From an uncultured Muribaculaceae bacterium (lineage in GTDB: Bacteria > Bacteroidota > Bacteroidia > Bacteroidales > Muribaculaceae), in contig CALUMZ010000007.1 in NCBI GenBank assembly GCA_944321865.1, forward strand, positions 1 through 63,457: a stretch of 63,457 nucleotides of DNA, written 5' to 3'. Positions 42,997-51,762 of this stretch are shown here, in pieces. The notes under the pieces were generated by a model, which saw only the letters and a program-made list of their open reading frames with translations, did not search any database and was not told the origin of the DNA. Positions within the stretch are counted from its first letter, which is position 1. Every line of letters begins with the position of its first letter. The position numbers and the translations under genes were made by a program.

Positions 42997-45042
42997 TTAC
43001 TCCCTGCCGTAAAGGTCAAAGCCATACCAATTCTTGAAACGTACCCTGTAAGCTGCGTCAAACAGGGCCCATTCATCACACTCGGCCACCATTGCGGCGG
43101 CAGCGGCATCGTCGTCATTAACCGGGTTGTAGCCAATACCGTTTGTCAAAAAACGATACTTGCCGGTGTCGCCGAGCAGCAGCCACGGAGTGGCAAGGTT
43201 GGGCAATTCGCCGACGGCACTCATCAAGTATGCTTTGGCTTGCGCCTTGCAGCCCAAGTGGTACAATATGTAGCCGTAACGGGCTTTGTCTTGCGGAGTG
43301 TGCAGCTTGCTTTTCAACGACGTCAATTGCCTGCGGAAGGTCGAATCGGTAGCAGCCAATGCAGCCACATTCTCGATGTGCAGCACCCGCGGGGTATAAT
43401 ACAAGGCATCACGCCAACAGGTGCGTGCGGCATCTATGTTGCCTTGCCGATAGTCGATGTCGCCCAAGGCATAAAGCAGCAATGAGTTATGGCTGTATCT
43501 TTTTGTCAGGCCTGCCAATATCTCCCTGCCGGTTTCAATGTCGCCTTGCTGCGCTTTTAACCGGGCAAGCAGATATTGCGGGTAAAAGTCATCGTTGCCA
43601 TCGGTTGCCAATGCCCCGGCAAGCAACTCTTCGGCGGCCAATGCATCGGCCGGGTCGTGAGTTTCGGCATAGCGTTTTGCAAGCAGCACGCCTTTCTGTA
43701 TCATGCCGGGCTTGCCTGATGCCGCAATGTCGTCATAACGGCCTTCCCTTACAGCTTCTTGCCGGGTGTTGAACGCCCTGCTGTGTCCGGCAATCAATAC
43801 CGCCATGCTCAGCAGCACCACAGCCGGTACAATCCGTTGCCGGCGGCTTGCTGTATTCCCAATCTCCGATACGCCGGTTTTCTCACTATTGCGTTGCAAC
43901 AATGCCAACAGGATAATGGTCATGAGCTGCAACACAGGTGTTTCCATTAACACCGATTGGGTACATTCTTTGGCAAGCATTGCCAATAACAAAACTCCGA
44001 TGATGCGAGCCGACTTATCGTGCCTGCGTCGCCAAATGCCTGCCGCGACCGTCACCGCGGCAGCAAGCAGCAACACTAATCCAACAATGCCTTTTTCAAC
44101 CAACAACTGTATCCACAAATTGGGTGCAAACGAGGTGTAATTCTTTGAGCTGTCTTGTGACGACACCTTGTCGGTGGCAAGCGTGTAGCTGCCGTTGCCA
44201 TGCCCCCACACGGGCGATTCGGCCACTACGTCGGCAGCCGATGCTGTTGTCTCGACCCGCCATTGCGCACTCATCTGTTGAGACCGTCCGCCAAGTGAGA
44301 GCATGTCGCTAAACTCGCCATAGCAGAATATAACAGTAATTGCGGCTGCTAAAATACATGCCACAGTAATGTGCCGTTTTACCCGTTTGCATGCAAGCAA
44401 CAGGCTTCCCATGACGAAGATAACCAATGACAGGTATGCCCCCTTTGAGAATGTGAGCATTATGGCAACCGTCGAAAGCAGCAGCGGCACGAAAGCCGCC
44501 TTGCGGCGGGCAATGCAAAATACCCCCATAAATACGAGTGTCACTTCTCCCCACACGTTAACCAAGTAGCCCACGGGACGGTAAAGGAAACGGGTATAAT
44601 AAGCTCCGTCAAACCCTACGTCAACCGACGACTTCCTTATTTCGTGGAACGTGAACAGAGCCAGCAACAATGCTATTATGGCAGCCACCCCGATGATGCC
44701 AAGCAGCGAGCCTGTCGCCTTGCGGTCGTCACACAACCGACGCAGCGACATGTAAGTGCTACCCGTGATGGCACACATCGCAAGGTTGTCAACGAGTAGC
44801 ACACGGCTTGCCCCGTAAAAGCCCGACACGGCATCATAGGCGATGCCCCCCATCACCGCATAGTCGATTGCCGACCACTGGCGAAACGGCAGCGGCGGAC
44901 ACAGATATGCCACGGCAGTTGCGATTACAAGATTGGCAGCAAATGCGTCGCCTGCTCCAAACAGGAAAATCACCGTCAATGCGGCCACCAAAATCCCGGC
45001 CAACCGGCTGTTCCTCGAAGCTCTGATTATGTCGTTATCCAT
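42997..45042 (-). CDS. O-antigen ligase/polymerase-like membrane protein with C-terminal TPR region
   Basis: A 681-residue protein. The first 430 residues hold about eleven membrane helices in the O-antigen ligase/Wzy (Wzy_C) arrangement, with a large periplasmic loop containing SQQMSAQWRVETTASAADVV and SPVWGHGNGSYTLA. After the last helix, residues 445-681 form TPR-like helical repeats (YLLARLKAQQGDIETGREIL; LLLYALGDIDYRQGNIDAAR). Its start overlaps the M50 gene stop by eight bases, so the two are translationally coupled. The frame extends upstream to TTG 45123. Its presence at the end of a peptide-modification operon is unexpected; the ligated or polymerised substrate is unknown. Confidence 0.8.
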   Translation of the reverse strand: MDNDIIRASRNSRLAGILVAALTVIFLFGAGDAFAANLVIATAVAYLCPPLPFRQWSAIDYAVMGGIAYDAVSGFYGASRVLLVDNLAMCAITGSTYMSLRRLCDDRKATGSLLGIIGVAAIIALLLALFTFHEIRKSSVDVGFDGAYYTRFLYRPVGYLVNVWGEVTLVFMGVFCIARRKAAFVPLLLSTVAIMLTFSKGAYLSLVIFVMGSLLLACKRVKRHITVACILAAAITVIFCYGEFSDMLSLGGRSQQMSAQWRVETTASAADVVAESPVWGHGNGSYTLATDKVSSQDSSKNYTSFAPNLWIQLLVEKGIVGLVLLLAAAVTVAAGIWRRRHDKSARIIGVLLLAMLAKECTQSVLMETPVLQLMTIILLALLQRNSEKTGVSEIGNTASRRQRIVPAVVLLSMAVLIAGHSRAFNTRQEAVREGRYDDIAASGKPGMIQKGVLLAKRYAETHDPADALAAEELLAGALATDGNDDFYPQYLLARLKAQQGDIETGREILAGLTKRYSHNSLLLYALGDIDYRQGNIDAARTCWRDALYYTPRVLHIENVAALAATDSTFRRQLTSLKSKLHTPQDKARYGYILYHLGCKAQAKAYLMSAVGELPNLATPWLLLGDTGKYRFLTNGIGYNPVNDDDAAAAAMVAECDEWALFDAAYRVRFKNWYGFDLYGRE

Positions 45043-46246
45043 TGGCAGCATGCGCCACTCGGCGGCGCTTGTTTTGGTATTGCGTGACCATATTCCACAC
45101 AAAATAGCAGAGTATTGCAACAAACAGCAATTGCACCGCCATATTGCGAATCAGTGCAAATGGCGGCTCGATGCCGTATGACAGGTAGTTGACAAGCAGC
45201 CTCACTTCACCCGGGAAGTCTTGGTAGAATTTGTATAGGAAAGTGGGAATAAGGTACAGGAAGTAATAGCCCATGAACAGGTTTACCGCCACCGCGTATG
45301 CTACGAATGTGTAGCGCACCTTGCGGCCTGTTTGCAGCAGGTAGGGCTTGGCTGTGATGGGGCGGCGGCGCAACTTGTCGAGCAGGTAACGGGCAAACTC
45401 GCGCGTGCGTTGCCGCAGGTTGGGAATGCCGAGCATGTCGGAGGCGAGCCAGTAACCGTCGAACTTGAAGAAAGGGTTGAGCGTCACCACAAGCCCTATG
45501 TTGAGCGTCAGTATCAAGTATTTGACCATCTCCCAGTGAGTGGTGTAGAACAGGGCCATCAATGCCAGCAGTATGTAGCACTGGAAATACACCCCGGCAA
45601 GGTTCACCACACACCGCTGCCGCCGTCCGAGCCGCCACACGTTGGTAACGTCGGTATAAAATATGGGGAAATTGATATACAGCCCGAATCCTATGCCGCC
45701 GTGGTCGATACCATAGTAGCGGCAGGCTGCCGCATGACCCATTTCATGGAAAAACGACGACACCACCACAAATGCCATTATGCCGATGATGGTGTAAAGG
45801 TTGATGGCATTGGCAAACTTCAGCAGGTCGGGAGTGGTGTAGAAAAACAGAAATTCGGCAACCGCCGTCAATGCAAAAACGGCAACTATGCACGCCGGCT
45901 TGAACATCACCGACAGTGCCTGTGAAAATCTCCCGATGGACGAGGCCGACAGCAGTTCGCGTTGGTAGAGGAATGTGCGCCGTTGCTGCCGGGGTTGTGC
46001 CTTGACGATGGGGGTTAATCCCTTGTCGATTACCGCGGCAATTTGCTCGCGCGTATACTTCCCTCCGCTCTGCGCAATATAGGCATCTATTCCCTCCTCC
46101 TCGCTGTCGTGGCTTTGCAATGCCCGCAGCAATTCCACCAACGCCCGGCTTGCCTCGTAGAACCGGCCGCCATACCCCAATAGGTACTTGTGCGTCGCCG
46201 ATGAGGTGGCAAACTCCGAAATCTCTATGTTCCTATATTCATTCAT
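45035..46246 (-). CDS. PqqD/M50 YydH-like membrane metallopeptidase
   Basis: A 403-residue membrane protein. Residues 1-90 resemble a PqqD-type peptide-recognition domain. The zinc motif HEMGH is at 167-171, inside a membrane helix, and the second M50 motif NPFFKFDGYW is at 257-266. Six or more membrane helices are predicted. The pair is typical of 'putative peptide zinc metalloprotease' proteins such as YydH, which accompany radical-SAM-made RiPPs. It probably processes the peptide encoded at 48638 or its membrane form; that is inference. It starts 14 bases after the outer-membrane protein gene and overlaps the next gene. Confidence 0.85.
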   Translation of the reverse strand: MNEYRNIEISEFATSSATHKYLLGYGGRFYEASRALVELLRALQSHDSEEEGIDAYIAQSGGKYTREQIAAVIDKGLTPIVKAQPRQQRRTFLYQRELLSASSIGRFSQALSVMFKPACIVAVFALTAVAEFLFFYTTPDLLKFANAINLYTIIGIMAFVVVSSFFHEMGHAAACRYYGIDHGGIGFGLYINFPIFYTDVTNVWRLGRRQRCVVNLAGVYFQCYILLALMALFYTTHWEMVKYLILTLNIGLVVTLNPFFKFDGYWLASDMLGIPNLRQRTREFARYLLDKLRRRPITAKPYLLQTGRKVRYTFVAYAVAVNLFMGYYFLYLIPTFLYKFYQDFPGEVRLLVNYLSYGIEPPFALIRNMAVQLLFVAILCYFVWNMVTQYQNKRRRVAHAANG

Positions 46247-46259
46247 GCTCGCCGGTGTG

Positions 46260-48542
46260 TTAATTTGCTTTCAAGATTGCGCTGTCGATGGTGCGGTTGA
46301 CATTATTCTTGTCGCGCGAGGTCTTTTTACCGAAGTCGATAGTGTAGGCCAGTTTCACGTAGGCCGTCTGGCTCGCCGTCTTTGAAATGGCATAGTTGGT
46401 GTAGCGGTATGCGTCGGTCGCCAATTCATATTTGTATTTTACCCGGCGCATGAACGGATTGTTTGTCCCCACTTCGGCACGGAAATCACCGTGGCTGTAA
46501 CTTACCGACAGGTTCAGGTTGGCGGGAATGGTGATTTCTTCTGCGCTAAAATATGAACTGTTTTTGTATTTTGACCTGTAACCGGCAGTGAAAGCGAAAT
46601 CTTTCAAGTAGTAGGCTGCATCTATGTATCCGATGAATGCATTTAATGTCGGAGGCGCAAATCCGGCTGTGTATTTAATCAAATTATAATAGCCGCCGAC
46701 CTTGAAGTTTAATTCTTTAATCGGCGTCCATGTCAAGGATGCGTTAATATTCACATTGTGCGCGTCTGAATTACCGAAAGTTTGTATCAATTTGCCATTC
46801 TCTATGCTGTAATAGGCCAACGGCGATTGGTCTATATAATAATGCATTCCGGATGCTTGGAAATTGATTTTACCCTTGAAAATATTATATGCTACTGTTG
46901 TTACATACATTTTGCTATCTTCTATTTGGGGGTTCCCACGCTTTACATGAAGGAAATCTACCTGTTGTTCGGCAGCGTTAAGCATTGAGATTTGCGGGAA
47001 CGAGTTGCCTATGGCCACATTTAGCTGCACGAATTGGTTCTGCCCGGGTTGGTGCGAGACAGCCAGTTGCAAGCGTGGGGCAAAATTGACAACTTTCTCG
47101 TTGCCATGCAGACGGTATTGCTGTGACGAAAACCCGGGTGCCACGTACAACGATGTCTTTTTCCCGAAACGCTGAACATATTGGGCAAAAAACAGCGTCT
47201 CGCCGGTCCACAAGTGTTGCCAACTGTTGGTGTTGCCGGTGTAAGTCGATGAACTGATCCTGTGAAAGTGCATCAGCTTTGCTGTTAGCGTCGATTTATT
47301 GCGGAATGTGATGCCATAGTTGACATTGCCATTGATTACATACAGGTCTTCGTCGGTGCTGGTGGCGATATTTCCCCCTTCGCGATAGCGGTAACTATAA
47401 GCATTGTCGGTGTAGTTGCCCGACAGACCCACTTCAATGAACTGGTTGTTGCGAATCTTGAAGTTGCCATACAGGTTGGCTCCATACTGCAATCCTTTTT
47501 GGTTGTTGCCGCTGTATGTTGAGGTAGTTGTATCCATTGCTCCACCATATCCTACGGTTTCGGCCATGTAGCTGTCCGGGGTGTGGTTCCTGACAAACGA
47601 CAGTGCTGCTTTCAACGTCCTCTTTTTGTTGTTGTTCAATATGTTAAGCTGCGCATATTGCGAGTTGTTCTTCACCCGGGCATCATCGGTCTCATAGTGC
47701 CGCGTGATGTCGCCGCCAGGGAAGCTGATAACGTCGTCTTTCGTCCTCATTTCACCGCGATGGTTGTCGAAGTCGGTACCGGCAAACAGCGTGTAGGAGG
47801 TGCCGTCGTGGTTCAGCTTTGCTACGGCGTTATAGCTGCCGCTTGTGTAGCCTATGGTTTCCGTCCCGTCAACGGCCACGTAGCCGCCCATTTTATACTT
47901 CTTGGTAATGTAGTTGATCGACGCATTGTCGCCGGCATATTTGCCATACGGTGCATCGAAGTATTCTATCCGATCCACATCCTTTGGCCGCAGGCTCTGC
48001 ACCTCGCGGTATGAAGCCTTGATACCGTCGATATACAGTGTTACCTCACCGTTGAAGGCCGTCACCTTTCCACTGCGGCGGTCGACCGACACCCCCGGAA
48101 TCATTAAGCGGTATAGCAAGTCATATCCTGTTCCCGAGTGTTTCACATGCTGCTTGGTGGGCGTAATGAGCAGTCTGTCTTTGCTACGCACGAATGTTTC
48201 GCCCTCCACCGTCACCTCGTCGAGAGCTACCGCACTTTCTGCCAACATCACATCCACCCGGCTCTCTTTGCCCGCTTCCACCGTCACCGGTAGCACACGT
48301 GTCTCATATCCCATGCGGCTGCACGAAAGCAGGTACTGCCCCACGCTGTCAACCTCCATGCTGTAACGCCCCACGCTGTCGGTCGAGCAACCTTGAATAT
48401 AAGTTGAATCTCCTGCGTTGAGCAACCTCACGGTCGCAAACAGTATCGCTTGTTTCTCACCACTAATGTTTCCATGCAAGATATTACTTGAATACATCAG
48501 GATGGCGTTGAGCAAGGCAAATGCAAGCAGAATTGTGCGCAT
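46260..48542 (-). CDS. TonB-receptor-like outer-membrane barrel protein in the RiPP locus
   Basis: A 760-residue outer-membrane protein. Signal peptide (about 1-20), carboxypeptidase-regulatory-like domain (about 23-105, ATVRLLNAGDSTYIQG and LLSCSRMGYETR), plug-like domain (about 120-235, GYDLLYRLMIPGVSVDRRSG and EVTLYIDGIKASYREV) and a beta-barrel to the C-terminus. It fits the Bacteroidetes 'outer membrane beta-barrel' (OMP_b-brl_3) group rather than SusC, and no SusD follows. In this position it may export or bind the modified peptide. The upstream remnant at 50322-50804 is a second copy of this gene. Confidence 0.85.
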   Translation of the reverse strand: MRTILLAFALLNAILMYSSNILHGNISGEKQAILFATVRLLNAGDSTYIQGCSTDSVGRYSMEVDSVGQYLLSCSRMGYETRVLPVTVEAGKESRVDVMLAESAVALDEVTVEGETFVRSKDRLLITPTKQHVKHSGTGYDLLYRLMIPGVSVDRRSGKVTAFNGEVTLYIDGIKASYREVQSLRPKDVDRIEYFDAPYGKYAGDNASINYITKKYKMGGYVAVDGTETIGYTSGSYNAVAKLNHDGTSYTLFAGTDFDNHRGEMRTKDDVISFPGGDITRHYETDDARVKNNSQYAQLNILNNNKKRTLKAALSFVRNHTPDSYMAETVGYGGAMDTTTSTYSGNNQKGLQYGANLYGNFKIRNNQFIEVGLSGNYTDNAYSYRYREGGNIATSTDEDLYVINGNVNYGITFRNKSTLTAKLMHFHRISSSTYTGNTNSWQHLWTGETLFFAQYVQRFGKKTSLYVAPGFSSQQYRLHGNEKVVNFAPRLQLAVSHQPGQNQFVQLNVAIGNSFPQISMLNAAEQQVDFLHVKRGNPQIEDSKMYVTTVAYNIFKGKINFQASGMHYYIDQSPLAYYSIENGKLIQTFGNSDAHNVNINASLTWTPIKELNFKVGGYYNLIKYTAGFAPPTLNAFIGYIDAAYYLKDFAFTAGYRSKYKNSSYFSAEEITIPANLNLSVSYSHGDFRAEVGTNNPFMRRVKYKYELATDAYRYTNYAISKTASQTAYVKLAYTIDFGKKTSRDKNNVNRTIDSAILKAN

Positions 48543-48586
48543 AATAGATTTTTATAGTTTTTTTGTAATATACTTTTGTATGAATG

Positions 48587-48630
48587 TATTAAGGATAGAA
48601 GTGCTACTTTTTAGTACTCTATCCTTAATA
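48587..48630. terminator. Long hairpin between the peptide gene and the outer-membrane gene
   Basis: TATTAAGGATAGAAGTGCTA and TAGTACTCTATCCTTAATA pair over about 18 bp around a CTTTT loop. It begins 8 bases after the peptide stop codon and ends 45 bases before the outer-membrane gene start. There is no T-run after it on the minus strand, so partial termination, mRNA processing or stabilisation of the peptide mRNA is more likely than a full stop. Confidence 0.6.
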
Positions 48631-48637
48631 TTCTCAA

Positions 48638-48832
48638 TTATAAACTGAATTCCCCACAACTAAAACAGAAGCACAAAGAGCAAGTGAAACAATCTGTTTC
48701 AAGTGGAATTGAAGCGTCTAACGCATTGCCAATCATGAGTGGATCTGTTTCTAATCGTTCTTCAAGTTGATTTACTTGGAATTCCGTCATAATCTCATCA
48801 TTTAGAGATTTCATTAATTCGTCTTTCTTCAT
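48638..48832 (-). CDS. Candidate RiPP precursor peptide with Cys-rich C-terminus
   Basis: A 64-residue peptide. Residues 1-41 are a hydrophilic, acidic, helix-prone leader (MKKDELMKSLNDEIMTEFQV start). The C-terminal core holds five cysteines at 48, 51, 54, 56 and 59 (DCFTCSLCFCFSCGEFSL), spaced x2, x2, x1, x2. There is no GG cleavage site. It starts one base after the radical SAM stop codon, so translation is probably coupled. A Cys-rich core next to a SPASM enzyme suggests thioether or similar crosslinks. It has no known homologue by my recognition; the TIGR04149-type Bacteroidales precursors have a different leader. Confidence 0.8.
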   Translation of the reverse strand: MKKDELMKSLNDEIMTEFQVNQLEERLETDPLMIGNALDASIPLETDCFTCSLCFCFSCGEFSL

Positions 48833-48833
48833 G

Positions 48834-50198
48834 CTAAATTAAATTTTTGCGTTCAATATATATATTCACTGCGTTTTCAAAGCGAATCTGAAAATCCTCA
48901 CATATATTATCTTTCTCTGAATCTAAAGCCTTGGCATAACAACCACTTCCACATAAAAAAGCGTATTTGCATTTTGTACATTCTTTTACAGTGGCAATGT
49001 TTCGATTAAACCATCGTGATTTTGTTTCTTCAATCCATTTAACGCCGTTACAGTATGTTCCAATTATTTGTCCTTTCCTCCCAATCATTTCAAGACACGG
49101 ATATATGCAACCAAAGGGATCAAATATGTATGAACCTATATGAGAATCACAATGACACGGTATAAACATGAATGCCCTATTGTTACAAACAGCATCGTTT
49201 AAAATAGAGTGAATTTGCCTTTCTGATGCTATTTTCATTGTTTGACGTTTCCACAAATTATTAAAATGTTGGATGGAATTACAATTGTGATTTCGTATTG
49301 TATAAGAGTTTGGATTGAAGTTGTCTTCTCCGGAAATATATGTAGCGTATGCCCCAAAATTTTTAAATTTATAAAGTCCTGAATCATTAAAAAAGGCATC
49401 TAACTTTTCGACTTCATTCATATTGTCGGCATCGACATTTATCCGCACACTTATTGCCGCCCCTTTATCAAGGGCGAGCCGAATGTTTGATATAATTTTG
49501 TCAAATGTTTTTCCTGTTTGTCCGTATGGGCGACGGTTGTCGTGAATTTCACGAGTGCCGTCTAATGTCACTTGAATGCCTTTGATTTCTTTGCCTAAAA
49601 AATCACCATAATAGTCAAGGTCATACCCATTGCTTGTAGCAGTAAAGTGGCATCCCAGTTGACTGCCTTTGCTGATTATGTATTCCACAATACCACGATT
49701 CTTTTTAAGCAAAGGTTCGCCGCCAAAGAGGGATATTGTCTTGTTGCGCCGTTTCTCGTTGGGCTCTATTTCAAGCATTGCCGCATAGAACTTATCAACC
49801 ATTTCAGGAGCCATAGTCCATGATCCATGAGGCATATTTTCCTTTACTATCTTCTTTTCAAAGCAGTAAGGACAATTAAAGTTGCAATCGTATGTTACAA
49901 CTATGGTAAATTTTTTAGGGTATAGCAATTGGTTGCGCTTGGCAAGCACACGAGCCATTCGACCGACATATTCCACTTCTTCATCTTCGGTCTTGTCGGT
50001 AACATACCCGCGTTTTACGAGCCGTTCGAGAATGGATTTGTCGATGCTGCTGAAATCTCTCATAGCATCGGCTTGCTTCAACGATTCTAACAGGCTGCTA
50101 TCAACTATATCCATCGCACCGGTATATCCGTGCATAAACAGAGTTTTTACCGGTCGGTTCTTTAGGTTTATGTCTATTAAATATGACGACAGTCTCAT
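48834..50198 (-). CDS. Radical SAM/SPASM peptide maturase
   Basis: A 454-residue enzyme. An N-terminal PqqD-like or leader-binding region (about 1-90) precedes the radical SAM core with CNFNCPYC (Cys 105, 109, 112) and GGEP (159-162). The SPASM/twitch-type C-terminus has cysteines 348, 350, 364, 368, 407, 410, 416, 420 and 433 (GCIYPC and CTKCKYAFLCGSGC), enough for two auxiliary clusters. Such enzymes install carbon-sulfur or carbon-carbon bonds or epimerise residues in peptides. Base composition is visibly AT-richer than the flanks. It heads the operon behind its own promoter. Sulfatase-maturing enzymes are similar in size, but no sulfatase is present. Confidence 0.9.
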   Translation of the reverse strand: MRLSSYLIDINLKNRPVKTLFMHGYTGAMDIVDSSLLESLKQADAMRDFSSIDKSILERLVKRGYVTDKTEDEEVEYVGRMARVLAKRNQLLYPKKFTIVVTYDCNFNCPYCFEKKIVKENMPHGSWTMAPEMVDKFYAAMLEIEPNEKRRNKTISLFGGEPLLKKNRGIVEYIISKGSQLGCHFTATSNGYDLDYYGDFLGKEIKGIQVTLDGTREIHDNRRPYGQTGKTFDKIISNIRLALDKGAAISVRINVDADNMNEVEKLDAFFNDSGLYKFKNFGAYATYISGEDNFNPNSYTIRNHNCNSIQHFNNLWKRQTMKIASERQIHSILNDAVCNNRAFMFIPCHCDSHIGSYIFDPFGCIYPCLEMIGRKGQIIGTYCNGVKWIEETKSRWFNRNIATVKECTKCKYAFLCGSGCYAKALDSEKDNICEDFQIRFENAVNIYIERKNLI

Positions 50199-50228
50199 TG
50201 TCGGTTCAAAGTATTAAATTTGATTGTG

Positions 50229-50261
50229 CAAAAGTATAAAAAATGTGGCATAAAGCCCAAA
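50229..50261 (-). promoter_or_regulatory. Promoter of the radical SAM-peptide operon
   Basis: On the minus strand TTTG (50261-50258), 21 nt and TACTTTTG (50236-50229). The box is 30 nt from ATG 50198 and lies between the remnant gene and the operon. Confidence 0.7.
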
Positions 50262-50321
50262 GAGTGGCACAAAAAGTAATCGACTTTCTCCGGGTTTATT
50301 ACTGTTGGGACACAAGGGTGA

Positions 50322-50804
50322 TTAGTTTGCTTTCAGGATTGCGCTGTCGATGGTGCGGTTGACATTATTCTTGTCGCGCGAGGTCTTTTTGCCGAAGTCG
50401 ATGGTGTAGGCCAGCTTCACGTAGGCCGTCTGGCTCGCAGTCTTTGGCTACTGTTGTTACATACATTTTGCTATCTTCTATTTGGGGGTTGCCACGCTTT
50501 ACATGAAGGAAATCTACCTGTTGTTCGGCAGCGTTAAGCATTGAGATTTGCGGGAACGAGTTGCCTATGGCCACATTTAACTGCACGAAAGCAAGTACTA
50601 CCCCACGCTATCCACCTCCATACGGTAATACCCCACGCTGTCGGTTGCGCAACCTTGAATATAAGTTGAATCTCCGGCGTTCAGCAACCTCACGGTCGCA
50701 AACGGTATCGCTTGTTTCTCACCACTAATGTTTCCATGCAAGATATTACTTGAATACATTAGGATGGCGTTGAGCAAGGCAAATGCAAGCAGAATTGTGC
50801 GCAT
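50322..50804 (-). pseudogene. Remnant of a second outer-membrane barrel gene with two internal deletions
   Basis: Three collinear pieces of the gene at 46260-48542 remain: 50590-50804 (start codon and signal region, about 93 percent identical), 50447-50589 (two mismatches in 143 bases to 46891-47033) and 50322-50446 (C-terminus and stop, six mismatches in 125). The missing parts correspond to 506 bp (46385-46890) and 1294 bp (47034-48327). The second junction falls in CTGCACGAA, present at both ends in the intact gene (47025-47033 and 48319-48327). The reading frame is broken, so no full product can be made. Confidence 0.92.
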
Positions 50805-50819
50805 AAAATATTCACATTT

Positions 50820-51614
50820 TTACACCGAAACTTTGCCACTGATGTGTGGCCATGGGTCGTAGCCTTCGAGTGAGAAGTCTTCGTATTGGAAAGCGAAAAT
50901 GTCGTGCACGTCGGGGTTGATGATCATGCGAGGCAACTGCCGGGGCGTGCGCGACAACTGCTCTTCTACCTGCTCAAAATGGTTGGTATAGATGTGCGCA
51001 TCGCCAAGCGTGTGGACGAAGTCACCCGCCTTCAGTCCCGTCACTTGTGCCATCATCATGAGCAACAAGGCGTATGATGCGATGTTGAAAGGCACGCCAA
51101 GGAATATGTCGGCACTGCGTTGGTAGAGTTGCAGGCTCAACCGCCCGTCGGCCACGTAGAATTGGAAAAAGGCATGGCACGGTGGCAGGTTCATGCGGTC
51201 GAGGTCGGCCACGTTCCATGCACTCACTATGATGCGGCGCGAGTCGGGATTGTTTTTTATCGTGTCCACGGCCTGTGCAATCTGGTCGATGTGCCCACCG
51301 TCATAGTCGGGCCATGAGCGCCACTGGTAGCCGTATATGTGCCCGAGGCTTCCGTCGGGGTCGGCCCATTCATTCCATATCCGCACTCCGTGTTCTTGCA
51401 GGTAGTGCACATTGGTGTCGCCCCGCAGGAACCACAGCAATTCATATATTATTGATTTCAAGTGCAATTTCTTGGTTGTCAGCAGCGGAAAGCCATCTTC
51501 AAGGTTAAAGCGCATCTGGTAGCCGAAAACGCTGCGGGTGCCGGTGCCTGTGCGGTCGGCCTTTAGCACCCCGTTGTCGCGCACGTGGCGCAACAAGTCG
51601 AGATATTGTTTCAT
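50820..51614 (-). CDS. thyA: Thymidylate synthase
   Basis: A 264-residue enzyme, the same length as E. coli ThyA, that makes dTMP from dUMP and methylene-tetrahydrofolate. It starts [11 protein letters not shown], has [17 protein letters not shown] (about 22-38), the catalytic cysteine in [12 protein letters not shown] (about 146) and [19 protein letters not shown] (dUMP binding). The frame continues upstream to 51674, but the standard start is ATG 51614. A folA gene, often next to thyA, is not present downstream; the barrel remnant is there instead. Confidence 0.96.
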   Translation of the reverse strand: MKQYLDLLRHVRDNGVLKADRTGTGTRSVFGYQMRFNLEDGFPLLTTKKLHLKSIIYELLWFLRGDTNVHYLQEHGVRIWNEWADPDGSLGHIYGYQWRSWPDYDGGHIDQIAQAVDTIKNNPDSRRIIVSAWNVADLDRMNLPPCHAFFQFYVADGRLSLQLYQRSADIFLGVPFNIASYALLLMMMAQVTGLKAGDFVHTLGDAHIYTNHFEQVEEQLSRTPRQLPRMIINPDVHDIFAFQYEDFSLEGYDPWPHISGKVSV

Positions 51615-51726
51615 AGAGTCGGGTAGTTTCAAATTTGGTAATGCAATATTCGCAAAAAATCGTGACATCTGCAAATCACCTCAAAAAAACATGTAAGTCG
51701 GCAACCCGGGCAAAAGCCAATTTTCT

Positions 51727-51734
51727 TAATTTTG
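51727..51734 (+). promoter_or_regulatory. -7 box (TAATTTTG) of the 255-residue secreted protein
   Basis: TAATTTTG ends 28 nt before ATG 51763. A weak -33 element is possible but not exact. Confidence 0.6.
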
Positions 51735-51762
51735 TATCGACCAATCAAACATACTTGTAATC

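Noticed and set aside
46260..48542. SusC-type nutrient receptor
   Set aside because: It is shorter than SusC, no SusD follows, and its neighbours are peptide-processing genes.
48834..50198. Anaerobic sulfatase-maturing enzyme
   Set aside because: The length and SPASM domain would fit, but no sulfatase is near and a Cys-rich peptide starts one base downstream.
50598..50804. Small intact gene (68 codons) after thyA
   Set aside because: It is the start of the outer-membrane barrel gene broken by deletions, so it is listed as part of the pseudogene.
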